Positions 1 to 9,239 of a stretch of DNA of 36,988 nucleotides are shown here, in pieces. Every line of letters begins with the position of its first letter. The first letter of the stretch is position 1. The position numbers were made by a program, and so were the translations under genes. This stretch comes from Sperchopsis tessellata (Eukaryota > Arthropoda > Insecta > Coleoptera > Hydrophilidae), in NCBI GenBank assembly GCA_033557685.1, contig JAWQRN010000128.1, positions 1-36,988 on the forward strand. Direction: 5' to 3'. The notes beneath the pieces were generated by a model. It did no database searches. It saw only the letters and a program-made list of their open reading frames with translations, and was not told the DNA's origin.

Positions 1-1465
1 CTGCAAAAGAAACACCCTTGAGGAATTGAACGATGCACCCCAAAATATTATTCCGAAACGCATTCGGGAACATATATTTGCATAAAACACCATTCTCAGT
101 ACATACTGTTCAACGTAGCTCTTAAGGATGCAAATTGTGCAAATGTTTTTATTTATAGCTGTATACAGACTTTCAAAATGCGTAACCCATGTAAGTGACT
201 GGTCTGCGTGTGTACCTAAAAATTTCACTGACGGTTGTACTGTTAATGTATTCGTTGTTAACTTAAAATGAAGAGCACATGCTTCAATCATATTTCTACT
301 ATGGAACAAAATGCCACAAGACTTATCAGGTTTAATCAAAGGCATATTAGTTACAAACCACTGCTTTAATAACTCAAAATATATCTCAGCCTACCTTACA
401 ATATCAAAAAAGGTGGAACCTCTAATTATCAGATTTGTATCATTAGCATAATGTACTATATTATGTGGCATATTGTAAGTGACTTGAAAGATATCATCAA
501 TGAAGTTTAAAAAAGCAAAGGACCCTGTACACTACCCTGAGGGACACCTGTTCCAATTATACGTGACCTAGATTCAGATAATACACCATTATTACGAATA
601 CAAACTTTCTCTGTTCTATTAAATGTAATAAACTTCCACCGTTATTATCTGAATGATGTTTCCGGTTGGAATCCGTACAGAGGCTCTTACAAGTGCCGAC
701 GTTTCATTCATTGTTGCAAGGAACATTTACAAGGCGAATAATGTTACTTCAATGAATGAATTCAAAGCAGTGAATTCATTCGTTGAAGTAACATCACTCG
801 CCTTGAAAATGTCATCAACGAATGATCCCGGCGCTAAATCTTTATATTATCAAAAATAGCAGTAACAATAGTTTCCATTTTAAGAAACTATGTTGACGTA
901 CATTTAAAATTTTATACTCTTCGAGAAACTTCAGAATTCGTGTAGATATAGCAATTTCATATGCCTTGAAGAATGTAGATAATAGACTTACAGGTCGATA
1001 ATTGTTCGCACATTGAGTGTCGGCTTTCTTGACAATAGTAGCGACCAGGCACATTTTAGCTTAGTTAGAAATACACCTGCATTAAATGACTTATTTATAA
1101 GCCGTGTTATAAGTTCAATGAAACCACCAACACATTTTTTATTATGAAAGGAGAAACATCGTCGTGACCGGAGCTATTTTCATTTTTTGAGCTATGGATG
1201 ATATTAAAAATTTTATTTGTGAAGACAGGACAAAGAAAAAGCGAGAGTTGGAAATTACGTACCTCAAACTTTTCGAATGCAGGGCTAGTTACACAAGAAC
1301 TAAATTTATTCGCAACAGAGAGAGGAGTATGATAACCAACGAGCAATAGGTCATTAACGTCCATTGGCTGTCCAATAATTCTATTCACAACATTCCATAG
1401 TTCACGGGGCTTGTTGACAGATGAACCGTCACCTCTCAGTATATTGGTGAAAAGTGGTACTAGTG
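1..1465 (-). pseudogene. CR1/Jockey-group LINE remnant (reverse transcriptase), runs off left edge
   Basis: The minus strand encodes broken pieces of a non-LTR reverse transcriptase. From high to low coordinates: an N-terminal segment near 1107-1465 with a readable SSGHDDVSPFIIKNVL; the finger motif NNYRPVSLLSTFFKAYE near 960-1030; the GVPQGSVQGPLLF motif near 500-550; the catalytic box near 436-450 reading YANDT instead of YADDT; and a C-terminal LRxGIIFWGASF-like segment near 30-70. The palm A segment with LDLSKAFD is missing exactly where a foldback repeat (about 650-841) sits. Frameshifts and stops separate the blocks. The order of motifs and the NVPQGS-type signature fit CR1/L2/Jockey elements; the exact clade cannot be set by eye. 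The element continues beyond base 1, so its 3' end is not in the window. Confidence 0.85.
650..841. mobile_element. Foldback (palindromic) repeat inserted in the LINE
   Basis: Bases 722-763 and 771-812 are near-perfect reverse complements of about 42 nt with a 7-nt loop, so the centre folds into a long hairpin. The stretch outside the hairpin, 653-721, carries GGAATCCGTACAGAGGCTC and GCCGACGTTTCATTC, which recur inverted at 1545-1665. LINE homology stops on one side and resumes on the other, so this segment is an insertion that replaced about 60-70 LINE codons. It carries no coding capacity of its own. A non-autonomous foldback or MITE-type element is the likely class; the mobilising family is unknown. 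Confidence 0.65.
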
Positions 1466-1544
1466 CACATCCCCCACAACAGTCCTTGCAACAGTCCTTG
1501 CCTATATTACCATGATCCAGCCTAGTTTGGATCAGTGCATTGAA

Positions 1545-1665
1545 ATCATTCGTTGAAATAACTAAACTCGCCTTTAAAATATCTCTTGCAACAATGGACG
1601 AAACGTCGGCATATATTTAAGCCTCTACACGGATTCCACCCGGAAACAACATTCAATATTTAAAA
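1545..1665 (-). mobile_element. Half copy of the same foldback repeat, inverted
   Basis: The reverse complement of this stretch aligns with 653-765: TTGTTTCCGGGTGGAATCCG, GTAGAGGCT, GCCGACGTTTCGTCCATTG, TTGCAAGAGATATTTTAAAG and a final arm matching the hairpin arm of the first copy. Only one hairpin arm is present. On the plus strand it contains GGACGAAACGTCGGC, which resembles the 3' half of a hammerhead ribozyme core, but I cannot assemble a complete one. Together with the first copy it brackets about 700 bases of LINE sequence in inverted orientation. Confidence 0.6.
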
Positions 1666-2029
1666 TATTTACGTTGTTTGGAGTAAAATTTAGTACAATG
1701 CTTATTTTAGTTATTTTCACTTTATTTCCTGTGGTATTTGCAATCATTGATACATAATGGTTCGAAGTATCCCTATTTTTTTACAATACCGGTACAAAGG
1801 AAAACACCTAGTAAAATTTGAACTTATACAATATCTTCAATAATTTCTGGATTAGCAATTTCAATAGGAATAACAGTTTTCGAACAAGCTACTATAAGAA
1901 CAGGGTTAATCAGAGATATATTAAAATACAAAGTAGATTGAAAAGTGTTAGAATCTGTATGAAACTTGATTGTGTTATGATCGAAAATAAATACATGATT
2001 TTGGTAATATTTCGTTGAGAAGTCATTAA
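1666..2029. other. No recognisable gene; AT-rich
   Basis: This stretch is AT-rich sequence between the foldback half copy and the 3' end of the next LINE. A 66-codon open stretch on the plus strand (1818-2018) is low-complexity Asn/Ile/Lys/Arg-rich and resembles nothing I know. Confidence 0.5.
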
Positions 2030-3010
2030 TAATAATAATATATATCTTAGTACAACAAAAAAAAGTTTATACAATCAAACATGAATTAGAATGAAAAACA
2101 TTACAACAAAACATCTCTTGAAAACTATGTAGACAGTATTCCCTCAAGATTTTTTTTATCCTACATTTATAACTGCGAAAAATATTCTCCGTCTTGAGAT
2201 GCTGAGGCAATGAATTAAACAGCCTTAAAACCACAGGAGAAGGAGATCTAGTAATTTCCAGTCTATTTACAGGAAACTTATAATCATTATGATTCCTGAT
2301 ACATAAGAGTGGAAGTCATTATTTCTCCTTGAGATACCTGACCTGACACCTAAAAATATCATCCGAAGGAACCAAAGACTCCCAAAAACAGACACCAAAT
2401 GAAAGCCTAGACTGTTGGCAGCAATAATAGAATGATATTAAGTACGAAATCCTAACCAAAGCATTAAGAGTTCTTATCTGAAAACAAGTGGACTTCACGG
2501 CTTTTACAATCTGGTGACAATGGTTTTTCTAGTTCAGGTTTTGGTCAACCTCGAGCCCCAAAAATCTCACACAGTGATCCTACTCAAACGCGCTACCATC
2601 GACAAATACAATCACATCTGCAACATCTCTATTCTAAACAGCGTAGAAACGAAGCAACTTTGTTTTAGTAGGATTCAGAAATTGTCTAATACTTGAAAAC
2701 TAAAGGCATAATTCAAGGAATGAGCTGCTCCACGCTAAATATCATTAGAGGATCCCACTACAACAGATGAAGTATCATCAGCGAATATATTAAAAGCAAA
2801 ACTGACAAAGAACACAATATTGTTCATAAATAAAATAATCAAAATTGGACCCAAGATAGAGCCCTGCGACACACCTATGTCATCAAATATACTAGACGAA
2901 TCCGCAAAATTCAGATTGTTGTTCGATATATATATATATATCGCAAGTACAAACTGTAGCCTATCTGACAAGTAGGAGAGAAACCTAAAATACCACCAAA
3001 TTTTATAGGA
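2030..3010 (-). pseudogene. CR1/Jockey-group LINE, 3' half (RT palm to C-terminus)
   Basis: Minus-strand translation gives, in order, SYLSDRLQFV (about 2945-2990), GVSQGSILGPILIILF (about 2830-2880), an intact catalytic box FADDT (about 2772-2788), a degraded thumb containing NFLNPTKTKLLRF, and a typical CR1-type C-terminus near 2130-2300 with PVNRLEITRSPSPVVLRLFN and SLPQHLKTENIFRSY. The 3' end runs into an ATT-rich tail near 2025-2040. Several stops and at least two frame changes are present. A short (AT)n tract near 2927-2941 lies inside the coding region just before the QGS motif. It is 5' truncated: no endonuclease is seen. Confidence 0.85.
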
Positions 3011-3210
3011 AAATTATTTGATACGAGTGGAGGGAAGTTTGTATATTAACGTACGCGTGAGTAGATGAGGGATTTGTGGTATTTTCAATTCCTCTATTTT
3101 AATTTGCTATTATCATGACGAACTATATTAGAATTTAATTGGGATTAATGTCTGCACATGTATCTAGTAAAAATAAAACATCCTATTTTAACTCGTAAAT
3201 TAGGAAAATA

Positions 3211-3785
3211 ATATGGTCTGATTGTGCAAATTCAACACGAAGTGTATGACTTTAATTCGGTCGACACTGGCGGACTTAGCATGTTTAAATATTGCTGGTT
3301 TAGTGAGTCTTTATTATTTGAAGAACATTGGCGAATATTGTTATTATACTCTATTTTCCTACAGTTTTTAATTAAATGTCCCTTAAATTTGCAATTATTA
3401 CAAAATTGTGTTTGCTTTTTAAATTTACTTTGGGAAGCTGAGTGATTATCTCTGTTATAAATATTGCAGAAACTGTGTATTCAATTATTAGTGTTTTGGT
3501 TTGAGGTACCTTGATACTTAAATTTGAGTGTTATTATGCATGAATATATAACCTACAATTTTGTTCCAAAAGGTTAGATTGTTCACAAAAGTTGCAAAAT
3601 AAATTTGGTTTTACTTTTGAAAAATTGAGCTTACAATTTATATCATTGTGATTAGGTCTCTGATAAAAGCTGCAATAATTATTATTAGTATGATTATCGT
3701 GTAGTAATCTATGTGTCACGTTTTTCTTCTTTAGCAAGTTCTATCTCGTCTTCAAGTAAACCTGGATATTGTGATTTCACAAATA
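3211..3785 (-). pseudogene. LTR-retrotransposon Gag remnant, zinc-knuckle half
   Basis: The minus strand encodes three CX2CX4HX4C-type zinc knuckles, the RNA-binding motif of retrotransposon Gag. The knuckle at 3361-3402 is perfect (CNNCKFKGHLIKNC). The one at 3555-3596 has His replaced by Leu (CNFCEQSNLLEQNC). The one at 3633-3674 has the second Cys replaced by Tyr (CSFYQRPNHNDINC). Upstream, 3740-3785 reads an acidic/basic segment containing LLEDEIELAKEEK. Frames differ between knuckles and stops intervene. This is the C-terminal half of a Gag whose N-terminal half lies at 5907-6260, beyond a mariner-like insertion. No protease, RT or integrase follows, so the element is truncated. Gypsy, BEL or copia cannot be decided. 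Confidence 0.75.
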
Positions 3786-3789
3786 TGAA

Positions 3790-4306
3790 CAGGGTGATTC
3801 CCTATATTTTGACTCCCTAACTCTTTTATTATAAGAGCTATCAAAAAATACAACTAAAAAACAATTGCCTGCATATGTCACGTGATATAAGAGTGGAGGT
3901 GATTTTTTAACGAGAACACCCTGTCATTTTTACATTTTCTTGGGATCCTTTTTTTTTATTTCAAACATATATGCGTTGATAGTTCTAGCTGTAATGGTTT
4001 TTGACATATTTGACCTTGAAAATGCTCTAAATATGCATTGGCTGATGATCTTTGTCAATATTATTTCTTTATTACCATTGTTATTGTTTGACATTTGTTA
4101 GTATTATTTTATCAAAATGGGTTGCATAGCAGCCGAAAAGTTTGAAATATTTTCCCTTTATTTAAAAAACAATAAAAATACAAAAGCTGCAAGGAGAGAG
4201 TATATATCATTATATCCAATTCGCCCAGCTCCCAGTGAAAACACATTTTGGAATACTTATAGAAATTTGAGAGATACTAACAGTCTTAAAAAAATACGTA
4301 GCACTA
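3790..4306. repeat. Left long terminal inverted repeat of mariner-like copy 1
   Basis: This segment matches 5388-5906 in inverted orientation. Shared blocks include the terminus, the ACAATTGCCTGCATATGTCA region near 3868, the TTGATAGTTCTAGCTG region near 3977, and the transposase N-terminal coding block 4140-4300. Homology ends abruptly near GTAGCACTAC at 4306, where the transposase 3' end begins. Confidence 0.85.
4117..4290 (+). pseudogene. DUF4817-type transposase N-terminal domain carried in the left TIR
   Basis: Open from ATG at 4117, this encodes an N-terminal block with EKFEIFSLYLKNNKNTKAAR, then EYISLYPIRPAPSENTFW and RNLRDTNSLKK. That is the helix-turn-helix-type DUF4817 domain found at the start of many insect mariner-like transposases. 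It faces away from the rest of the transposase, which is on the minus strand. It exists because the inverted repeat extends into the coding region, so the 3' arm duplicates the 5' coding end. It is better preserved than the copy that should head the real gene, which has lost its start codon. The open frame continues to 4458 by chance into antisense of the transposase C-terminus. Confidence 0.8.
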
Positions 4307-4334
4307 CATTCTGCAACTGCAAGGGTGTATATAA

Positions 4335-5560
4335 ATATAAAAATTGTTCAAAATGGCTACCATTATTTAAAACACAAAGTTCATACCTTCTTCTCAAATG
4401 CAGGCAGTATGAAACAACTTTATTGTTGTCCCGGTGTATTCATATGTTTCTCCCCTAATCTAATTATTAATAGTTTCAACATTGCTTAAAATTATTATTA
4501 TCTTTGTACTTTTAAAATCCCCACAAAAATGCATCCAAAGGTGATATATCGGGGCTGTTTGGTGGGCCTGGAATGGGTCCGCCATTACCAACCCAAACGT
4601 CATATTGACAATTTAAATGCTCCAGAACCTCCAAAATATTATGTGTGGGCGTTTCGTCATGTTGCCAAATTATGTGATGAAGCTCCTCAGCAGAAGATTT
4701 TTGATCCAAAGCTGTCCTACCCCTGGAAGAATCGTTTCCAGATATGTTTCCCGTGTGAAGTTATAATCAACAAATATAGGCCCTACAATTTTATTTAGGA
4801 AAATACCACACCAAACTTTAATAGATTTTATACCGGACTTTTTTAATTTGAACAACTTTCATTTCGTTGATTTTTGTTCTCCCACGCATATCAACTTTTC
4901 TGTTAAATATCCCTGCTGTAGAAAACGACGATTCATCTGTCCATAGAATATGTTTGAAGAAGCTAGGGTTTTCGTCCAGTTTTCGGAGCATTTTCTGGCA
5001 AAATTCCAATCTTTTCCACTTTTGATCTTCTGTGAGGTATTGAACCGGTAATAATTTGTAAGGCCTATATTCACGTGTTTTTAACGTTGTTTGAATTATT
5101 GAATAGCATTTTTTAGTTTCACGTGATGCAGCACGTAAGCTAGTTTCAGAATTTTCTAAAACAAATTATTTGCGTTATCAGACATCTCAAAACGGCTATC
5201 CGCATATCCGGCGGCTATCAGAATACTGATTTTACTCAGAGAGGCTTTGTTTTAAAATAAATGTTTAAACTAAGGGTGCGGAAAAACTTTAAAATTAATT
5301 TTAATTATATTCTTTATATGAGCTAATTATATCATAGTTACCTTCAAAATGAATCAAAATATCAAGATCTTTATTCTCGTTTGCTTCAGTGCTACTTTTT
5401 TTTCAGTCTCAAATTTCTATAAGTATTCATAAATGTGTTTTCATTGGGAGCTGGGCGATTTGGGTATAATGCTATATACTCTCTTCTTGCAGCATTTTTA
5501 TTTTTAATTTTTTATTAAATAAAGGGAAAATATTTCAAACTATTCAACAAGATACAGTGT
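4335..5560 (-). pseudogene. Mariner-like transposase (DDE) of copy 1
   Basis: Minus-strand fragments in two frames rebuild the order of an insect DDE transposase. A degraded DUF4817 domain lies in the right arm (about 5400-5555). Then come a linker with PYKLLPVQYLTEDQK and FCQKMLRKLDENPSF, the first catalytic Asp in ILWTDESSFSTAG (4932-4943), VWCGIFLNKIVGPIFVDYNF, the second catalytic Asp in IWQHDETPTHN (4652-4663), the GNGGPIPGPPNSPDISPLD block (4529-4590), and a FEQF C-terminus near 4340. About 40 residues separate the second Asp from the Asp of SPLD, close to the DD41D spacing reported for rosa-type elements. The start codon is lost, the stop equivalent has mutated, and frameshifts occur between about 4670 and 5000. 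Confidence 0.85.
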
Positions 5561-5906
5561 TTTCATAGATCATTAGCCAAAGCCTACTGCACTTCTGTCA
5601 GTAATATTCTTTAAAATATTGAATATTTAGAGCATTGCCCAATCTATCAAAAATTATTGCAACTAGACCTATCAACCTTTATATATTTGAAATCAGAATG
5701 AATTAATTTAAATACAAACATAAAAATATTCAGGGCGTTCCCATTAAAAAAATCACCTATATTCTTATAACACGTAACGTATGCAGGCAATCATTTTGTT
5801 AGTAGTTATTAAAAAAAATATATAGATTAAACCCCACAACTTTTGTGATTTTATTGCTCTTCTAAGAAAATAGTTGGGGGGTGTCACAATATAGTGAATC
5901 GCCCTG
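5388..5906. repeat. Right long terminal inverted repeat of mariner-like copy 1
   Basis: This is the inverted partner of 3790-4306. Its inner third is the original transposase 5' coding end read leftwards. Its outer two thirds are non-coding and end at the terminal CGCCCTG. Differences from the left arm include loss of the transposase ATG and small indels, showing the arms have diverged independently since insertion. Confidence 0.85.
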
Positions 5907-6260
5907 AACAGTTCTTTGTTCAGCCCATTTATATTAGATAAATTTGGGTCTAACAACTATATTAAATTAGAAAATTTGGTTTCAACTCGAATAGCATATG
6001 GATTTGTATTTTCGTTTGTTTTATAGGATTAAGTTCAACTTGGCATTGACTCATACTAAATGGTTCACTAAAATGGTCATTAAGGTAATTTTCAAATTGA
6101 GCACAATTATTAAATACTCTATTTGACACTACGGATCCACCTATGCCGGTTAGTTTTGTTTTAAATATTGCTAATAATACATGTCTAATTTATGCGCTAA
6201 TATTTTATTCACTTCGTCACAATTAGAAATAAAATTTTATTTATATTTTTAATTTTGAAC
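5907..6260 (-). pseudogene. LTR-retrotransposon Gag remnant, capsid-side half
   Basis: On the minus strand, frames combine into a Gag-like stretch: DEVNKILAHKLD, then KLTGIGGSVVSNRVFNNCAQ, FENYLNDHFSEPFSMSQC, and at the low-coordinate end LDPNLSNINGLNKELF. The pattern is that of the Gag capsid region of LTR retrotransposons: F..CA.F..YL..HF followed by a Gln-rich recruitment segment. Its reading frame leads across the mariner-like element into the zinc-knuckle half at 3211-3785. Stops and frameshifts are present. The 5' end and any LTR were not identified. Confidence 0.6.
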
Positions 6261-7190
6261 CATCAAACATTATTTTAAAACAATAATTATGTAAAAGTTT
6301 GTCATACTATCAAATTATATTCACGTTACTCTCTAATATTTGAACAAAATTAAAATAGAGTAAGTGCTTTGAGATTTAAAGATAAGAAATTACATTATAT
6401 AACTCTAGATACTCTTCATGTTGTTGTTGCCTTCTGCGTTGTCTAGAACTGCCTTGTTTTGTAGAAAGTTGATCCGGAAATTCTGACACTAGTTTGTAAA
6501 GATGCAAGTTTGTCCTTAGGATTAAGGACTTGGACCCTGTATGAAAGTTTGCTATAGTAACAAAACACTTAGAAACTTAAACGACAAAATATTAACAACA
6601 GAGAGATCGTATTCTGGAAATGTCCTTCTTGTGGTTGGACAGTAAGTTCTGGCGATAATTTCATTAGTTTTCCGCTATTACTTCCGTGATTAAAGCGGAA
6701 ACAGTTACTGATGCAAACTATATTTGCAAGTACAATATTTTTACTTACTTAAATATTCGATAAGCTGTTTGTTCTCAAATAATGAAACTATTCCTGGAGT
6801 GTACATTATAGTCCGAAGGATTCTACTGAATTCAAATATCAAACTTCAAACATTTTAGTAATGTTACTGTAACCAAGTCTTATTAATATCTACCAAAATA
6901 CTTATAGAATGGACTCGTATTCAGCACCTTAATATTCAAATAAATGGAAGCGCAGGTTATGAGACCAAATAATATATGTCCTAATAATTTGGTGCTTGCT
7001 CGACGAGATATGAATTCAATTCCTAACAAACGAAGGTTTAACATGAAATAAACCTTTAAATTTTGCCCTAATACGGGCTTCTGTAGCACGTGACTTGCGA
7101 CCGCAATAAGTACCGTGACAAATTATATCTTTGTTGCGTTATTAACCTTGCCTTTTGTTAGCCGGTGGGTCCAATTTTGCCAATTGAGTT
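6261..7190. other. No firm gene; possible 5' flank of the gag element
   Basis: If the gag element was intact, its leader and 5' LTR would lie here on the minus strand. A basic, Gln-rich segment (RRRQQQHEEYLELYN) can be read on the minus strand near 6395-6440, and ATTATCGCCAGAACTTACTG (reverse complement of about 6640-6662) could be a primer-binding area, but I cannot match it to a tRNA or find LTR borders. Nothing else is recognisable. Confidence 0.3.
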
Positions 7191-7194
7191 TGAC

Positions 7195-7366
7195 TTATTG
7201 ATGGAAACTATCGAACTATTCGGTAGTTAAAAACTATCTAAATATTCGATAGTAAAATTTCATTCCAGTAAATTTAAAAGATAATTTGTGTCATTCGATA
7301 GTTTTTTTGATTCGAATGAACTAACCATTTGATAATTTTTTCATTCGAATGATTTTTTTATTCGAT

Positions 7367-7368
<2 letters not shown>
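7195..7368. repeat. AT-rich repeat with CGATAG and TCATTCGAATGA motifs (segment 1)
   Basis: The stretch is crowded with variants of ATTCGATAGT and the palindrome TCATTCGAATGA (complete at 7341-7352, partial at 7311). Further copies lie at 7750-7830, 9140-9215 and 11297-11325, separated by inserted elements. No coding content. It is probably an old non-autonomous element or satellite-like repeat; its family is unknown. Confidence 0.5.

Positions 7369-7402
<34 letters not shown>
7369..7402. repeat. (AT)n microsatellite
   Basis: About 17 uninterrupted AT units, between the palindrome-rich repeat and a foldback element. Confidence 0.97.
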
Positions 7403-7405
<3 letters not shown>

Positions 7406-7712
7406 TTCATTTAACCATATTCCAACGAGACGGTCTACCTAGATCTACTACCTACTCGTTTTATCTGATTGCGTGCATTTTACTGACATTGTGGGAACTT
7501 CTCAGAAGATGATCGAAGTAGTTTATACAACGCTGAACCATGCCCAACTAATGTTAACGATATCAGCATGAGGATTTATGAGAACTGGCACAATAGTCTT
7601 GAAGAGTTCCCAAAATGTAAGTAAAATGCCCGAAATCATCAAAAACGGGTAGGTAGTAGGTCTATACTCTAGATACGTAGGTAGGTTTTAATAAATTAAT
7701 GAATGACTGAAT
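7403..7712. mobile_element. Foldback / MITE-like element
   Basis: Bases 7433-7504 and 7602-7689 are inverted repeats of about 75 nt. The left arm reads TCTACCTAGATCTACTACCT, then CGTGCATTTTACTGACATT and GGGAACTTCTC; the right arm has the reverse complement of each with small gaps. Weaker similarity continues outward through ATTCATTCATT on the left and AATGAATGACTGAAT on the right. The central 95 bases are unique and non-coding. The size and long arms fit a non-autonomous DNA element; the termini and target duplication are not resolvable. Confidence 0.65.
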
Positions 7713-7739
7713 TACTTATATTATTCAAATGAGAAAATC

Positions 7740-7830
7740 ATTCGAATGAAAAAAATGTACTAGATAGTAAACAGCATATTATCGATAACTATCAATATTT
7801 CATTTCATTCGATAGTGCACATCGTTAGAA
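7740..7830. repeat. AT-rich palindrome repeat (segment 2)
   Basis: Contains TCATTCGAATGA (7750-7761), TATCGATAACTAT and TTTCATTTCATTCGATAGTG ending near 7818. The same order of motifs is found at 9140-9215 plus 11297-11325, interrupted there by an RTE element, so these are two copies of one unit. Confidence 0.55.
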
Positions 7831-7849
7831 TGAATACACAAATAGCCGC

Positions 7850-9125
7850 TATATAACTGATGGAATACGTATCAGAGGGCATGAACAATAAACACTTCGT
7901 GTTAGCAGTATTCATTGATCTAACAAAGGCATTTGATACAGTCACCACAACCATATTACTAAACAAGTTAGAAGGGATGGGAATAAGGGTTGTTGCCCAT
8001 AACCTAATCAAGCCTTACCTCAATGATAGGAAACAGTTTACCACTGTGAATCAGATGGATAGTGGTTGACAAGTGAATCAGTTTGGAGTACTACAGGGTT
8101 CAGTACTTGTCTCAATACTATATTTACTGTCGTACACAGCTTGGCGTGCTCGGGAATAAATTGTACATACATAACATTTGCTGATGATACTGTGCTGCTG
8201 TTTAAAGCGAAAAACCTATCAATTATAGAGGTTAACAATGAGCTAATGAGATATCATGAGAGGCTACTAAACAATAATTTACAAATAAATGTAAAAAAAC
8301 AGTGTACATTATATTCGACCAAAGATAAGTATACGATTGAAATATAAAAATAAACAGTAATAACATAAAAAGGGTGAATGATTATAAATGTGTCGGACTC
8401 ATACAGATCATAAATTAAATTTTGATCTCCACATCAATAAATTACAAAACAGGTTAGCCAGTATTGGTGGTGCCCTAAAAAGGTGTCTTGATAAACTTCC
8501 ACAAATGACAAAAAATGTATATATCATGCACTAGTTGAGTCTCACTTGAGATACATGAATGTTCTGTGGTCTCTTATTAATGGCTTGCAGAGGAAACAAA
8601 ACCGAGTAATAAGAGTACTGTTTAACTTGCCTTGGAGGTTTCCTTCGAATCAGCTCTACACATGTCTGAGACTTATGAAGGTTGAAAACTTAAAGAAAAT
8701 AATAGAAATAAAGCTTATTTACGCTAGCAAAAACCTTAAGATGAAATGCAATACCCACAATGACTGAGAACAGTAAATTCCATCTCTACTCAACAAGAGC
8801 AAGTATCAAGATCCACATTGATTACAAAAGGTCCAACATTAGTAGTAACAGCATTCTTCAACGCAGTTTAAGGACATTCAATGAAATTATGAAATTATTT
8901 CATCTAAACGAAATCGTCACCCCTTTATTATTGTGTTTGGTTTGTGTATTGAATTGTGATAATTTCGTGGCAATATGGATTAATAAACAAAGTGAGATGT
9001 TGGAATGGGTTGAATCATAAGAGTTGTGTTTTTGAATTAATATGTAGAATCAGACACCAGTGCCATGTATTGTTTTTGGTTTGTAAATAAATGGATTTAA
9101 ATAAAAAAAACATAACAAAAAATAA
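7850..9125 (+). pseudogene. CR1/Jockey-group LINE, 5'-truncated, with A-rich tail
   Basis: Plus-strand translation starts in the RT palm: NKHFVLAVFIDLTKAFDTV (7885-7942), then NLIKPYLNDRKQFTTV. A stop follows, then a second frame with GVLQGSVL, and the intact catalytic box TFADDTVLLF (8174-8200) followed by NNELMRYHERLLNNNLQINV. Further frames give WSLINGLQRKQNRVIRVLFN (8565-8630) and the C-terminal YSTRASIKIHIDYKR and SILQRSLRTFNEIMK (8790-8900). The element ends in an A-rich tail near 9098-9125. It has no endonuclease or N-terminal RT. It is inserted in the palindrome-rich repeat. At least four frameshifts or stops. Confidence 0.88.
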
Positions 9126-9235
9126 ATGATTCAATCGAAAGCATCATTCGAATGAAAGAGCTATCGATTGATTTATTCGATAGTTAACAATATACCATCG
9201 ATAACTATAGATAGTTCACGCAATAATTTCGGTAA
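9126..9235. repeat. AT-rich palindrome repeat (segment 3)
   Basis: Carries TCATTCGAATGA (9144-9155), CTATCGATTG, ATTCGATAGT and CATCGATAACTATAG. It continues after the RTE element at 11297-11325 with TTCATTTCATTCGATAGTCC, matching 7800-7818. Confidence 0.55.
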
Positions 9236-9239
9236 AAAC

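Larger units (their letters stand above)
3790..5906 (-). mobile_element. Mariner-like DNA transposon (copy 1) with long terminal inverted repeats
   Basis: The ends are CAGGGTGATTCCCTATA at 3790 and its inverted counterpart ending GAATCGCCCTG at 5906. The inverted repeats are not short: 3790-4306 aligns with the reverse complement of 5388-5906, about 0.52 kb each, with scattered mismatches and small gaps. An inner inverted copy of the terminal CAGGGTG lies about 130 bases inside each end (AACACCCTG near 3925). The transposase is read on the minus strand between and into the right arm. The direct repeat TGAACA straddles both junctions (3786-3791 and 5905-5910), and the element interrupts a gag reading frame that lines up again across it. 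It is decayed by stops, frameshifts and indels. Confidence 0.85.

Noticed and set aside
3361..3674. Host CCHC zinc-finger protein
   Set aside because: The knuckles have the fixed 14-residue Gag spacing and lie downstream of a Gag capsid-like segment, so a retrotransposon origin is better supported.
4529..4798. Plus-strand open stretch of 89 codons
   Set aside because: It runs antisense through the transposase DDE region of the mariner-like element; the minus-strand reading carries the catalytic motifs.
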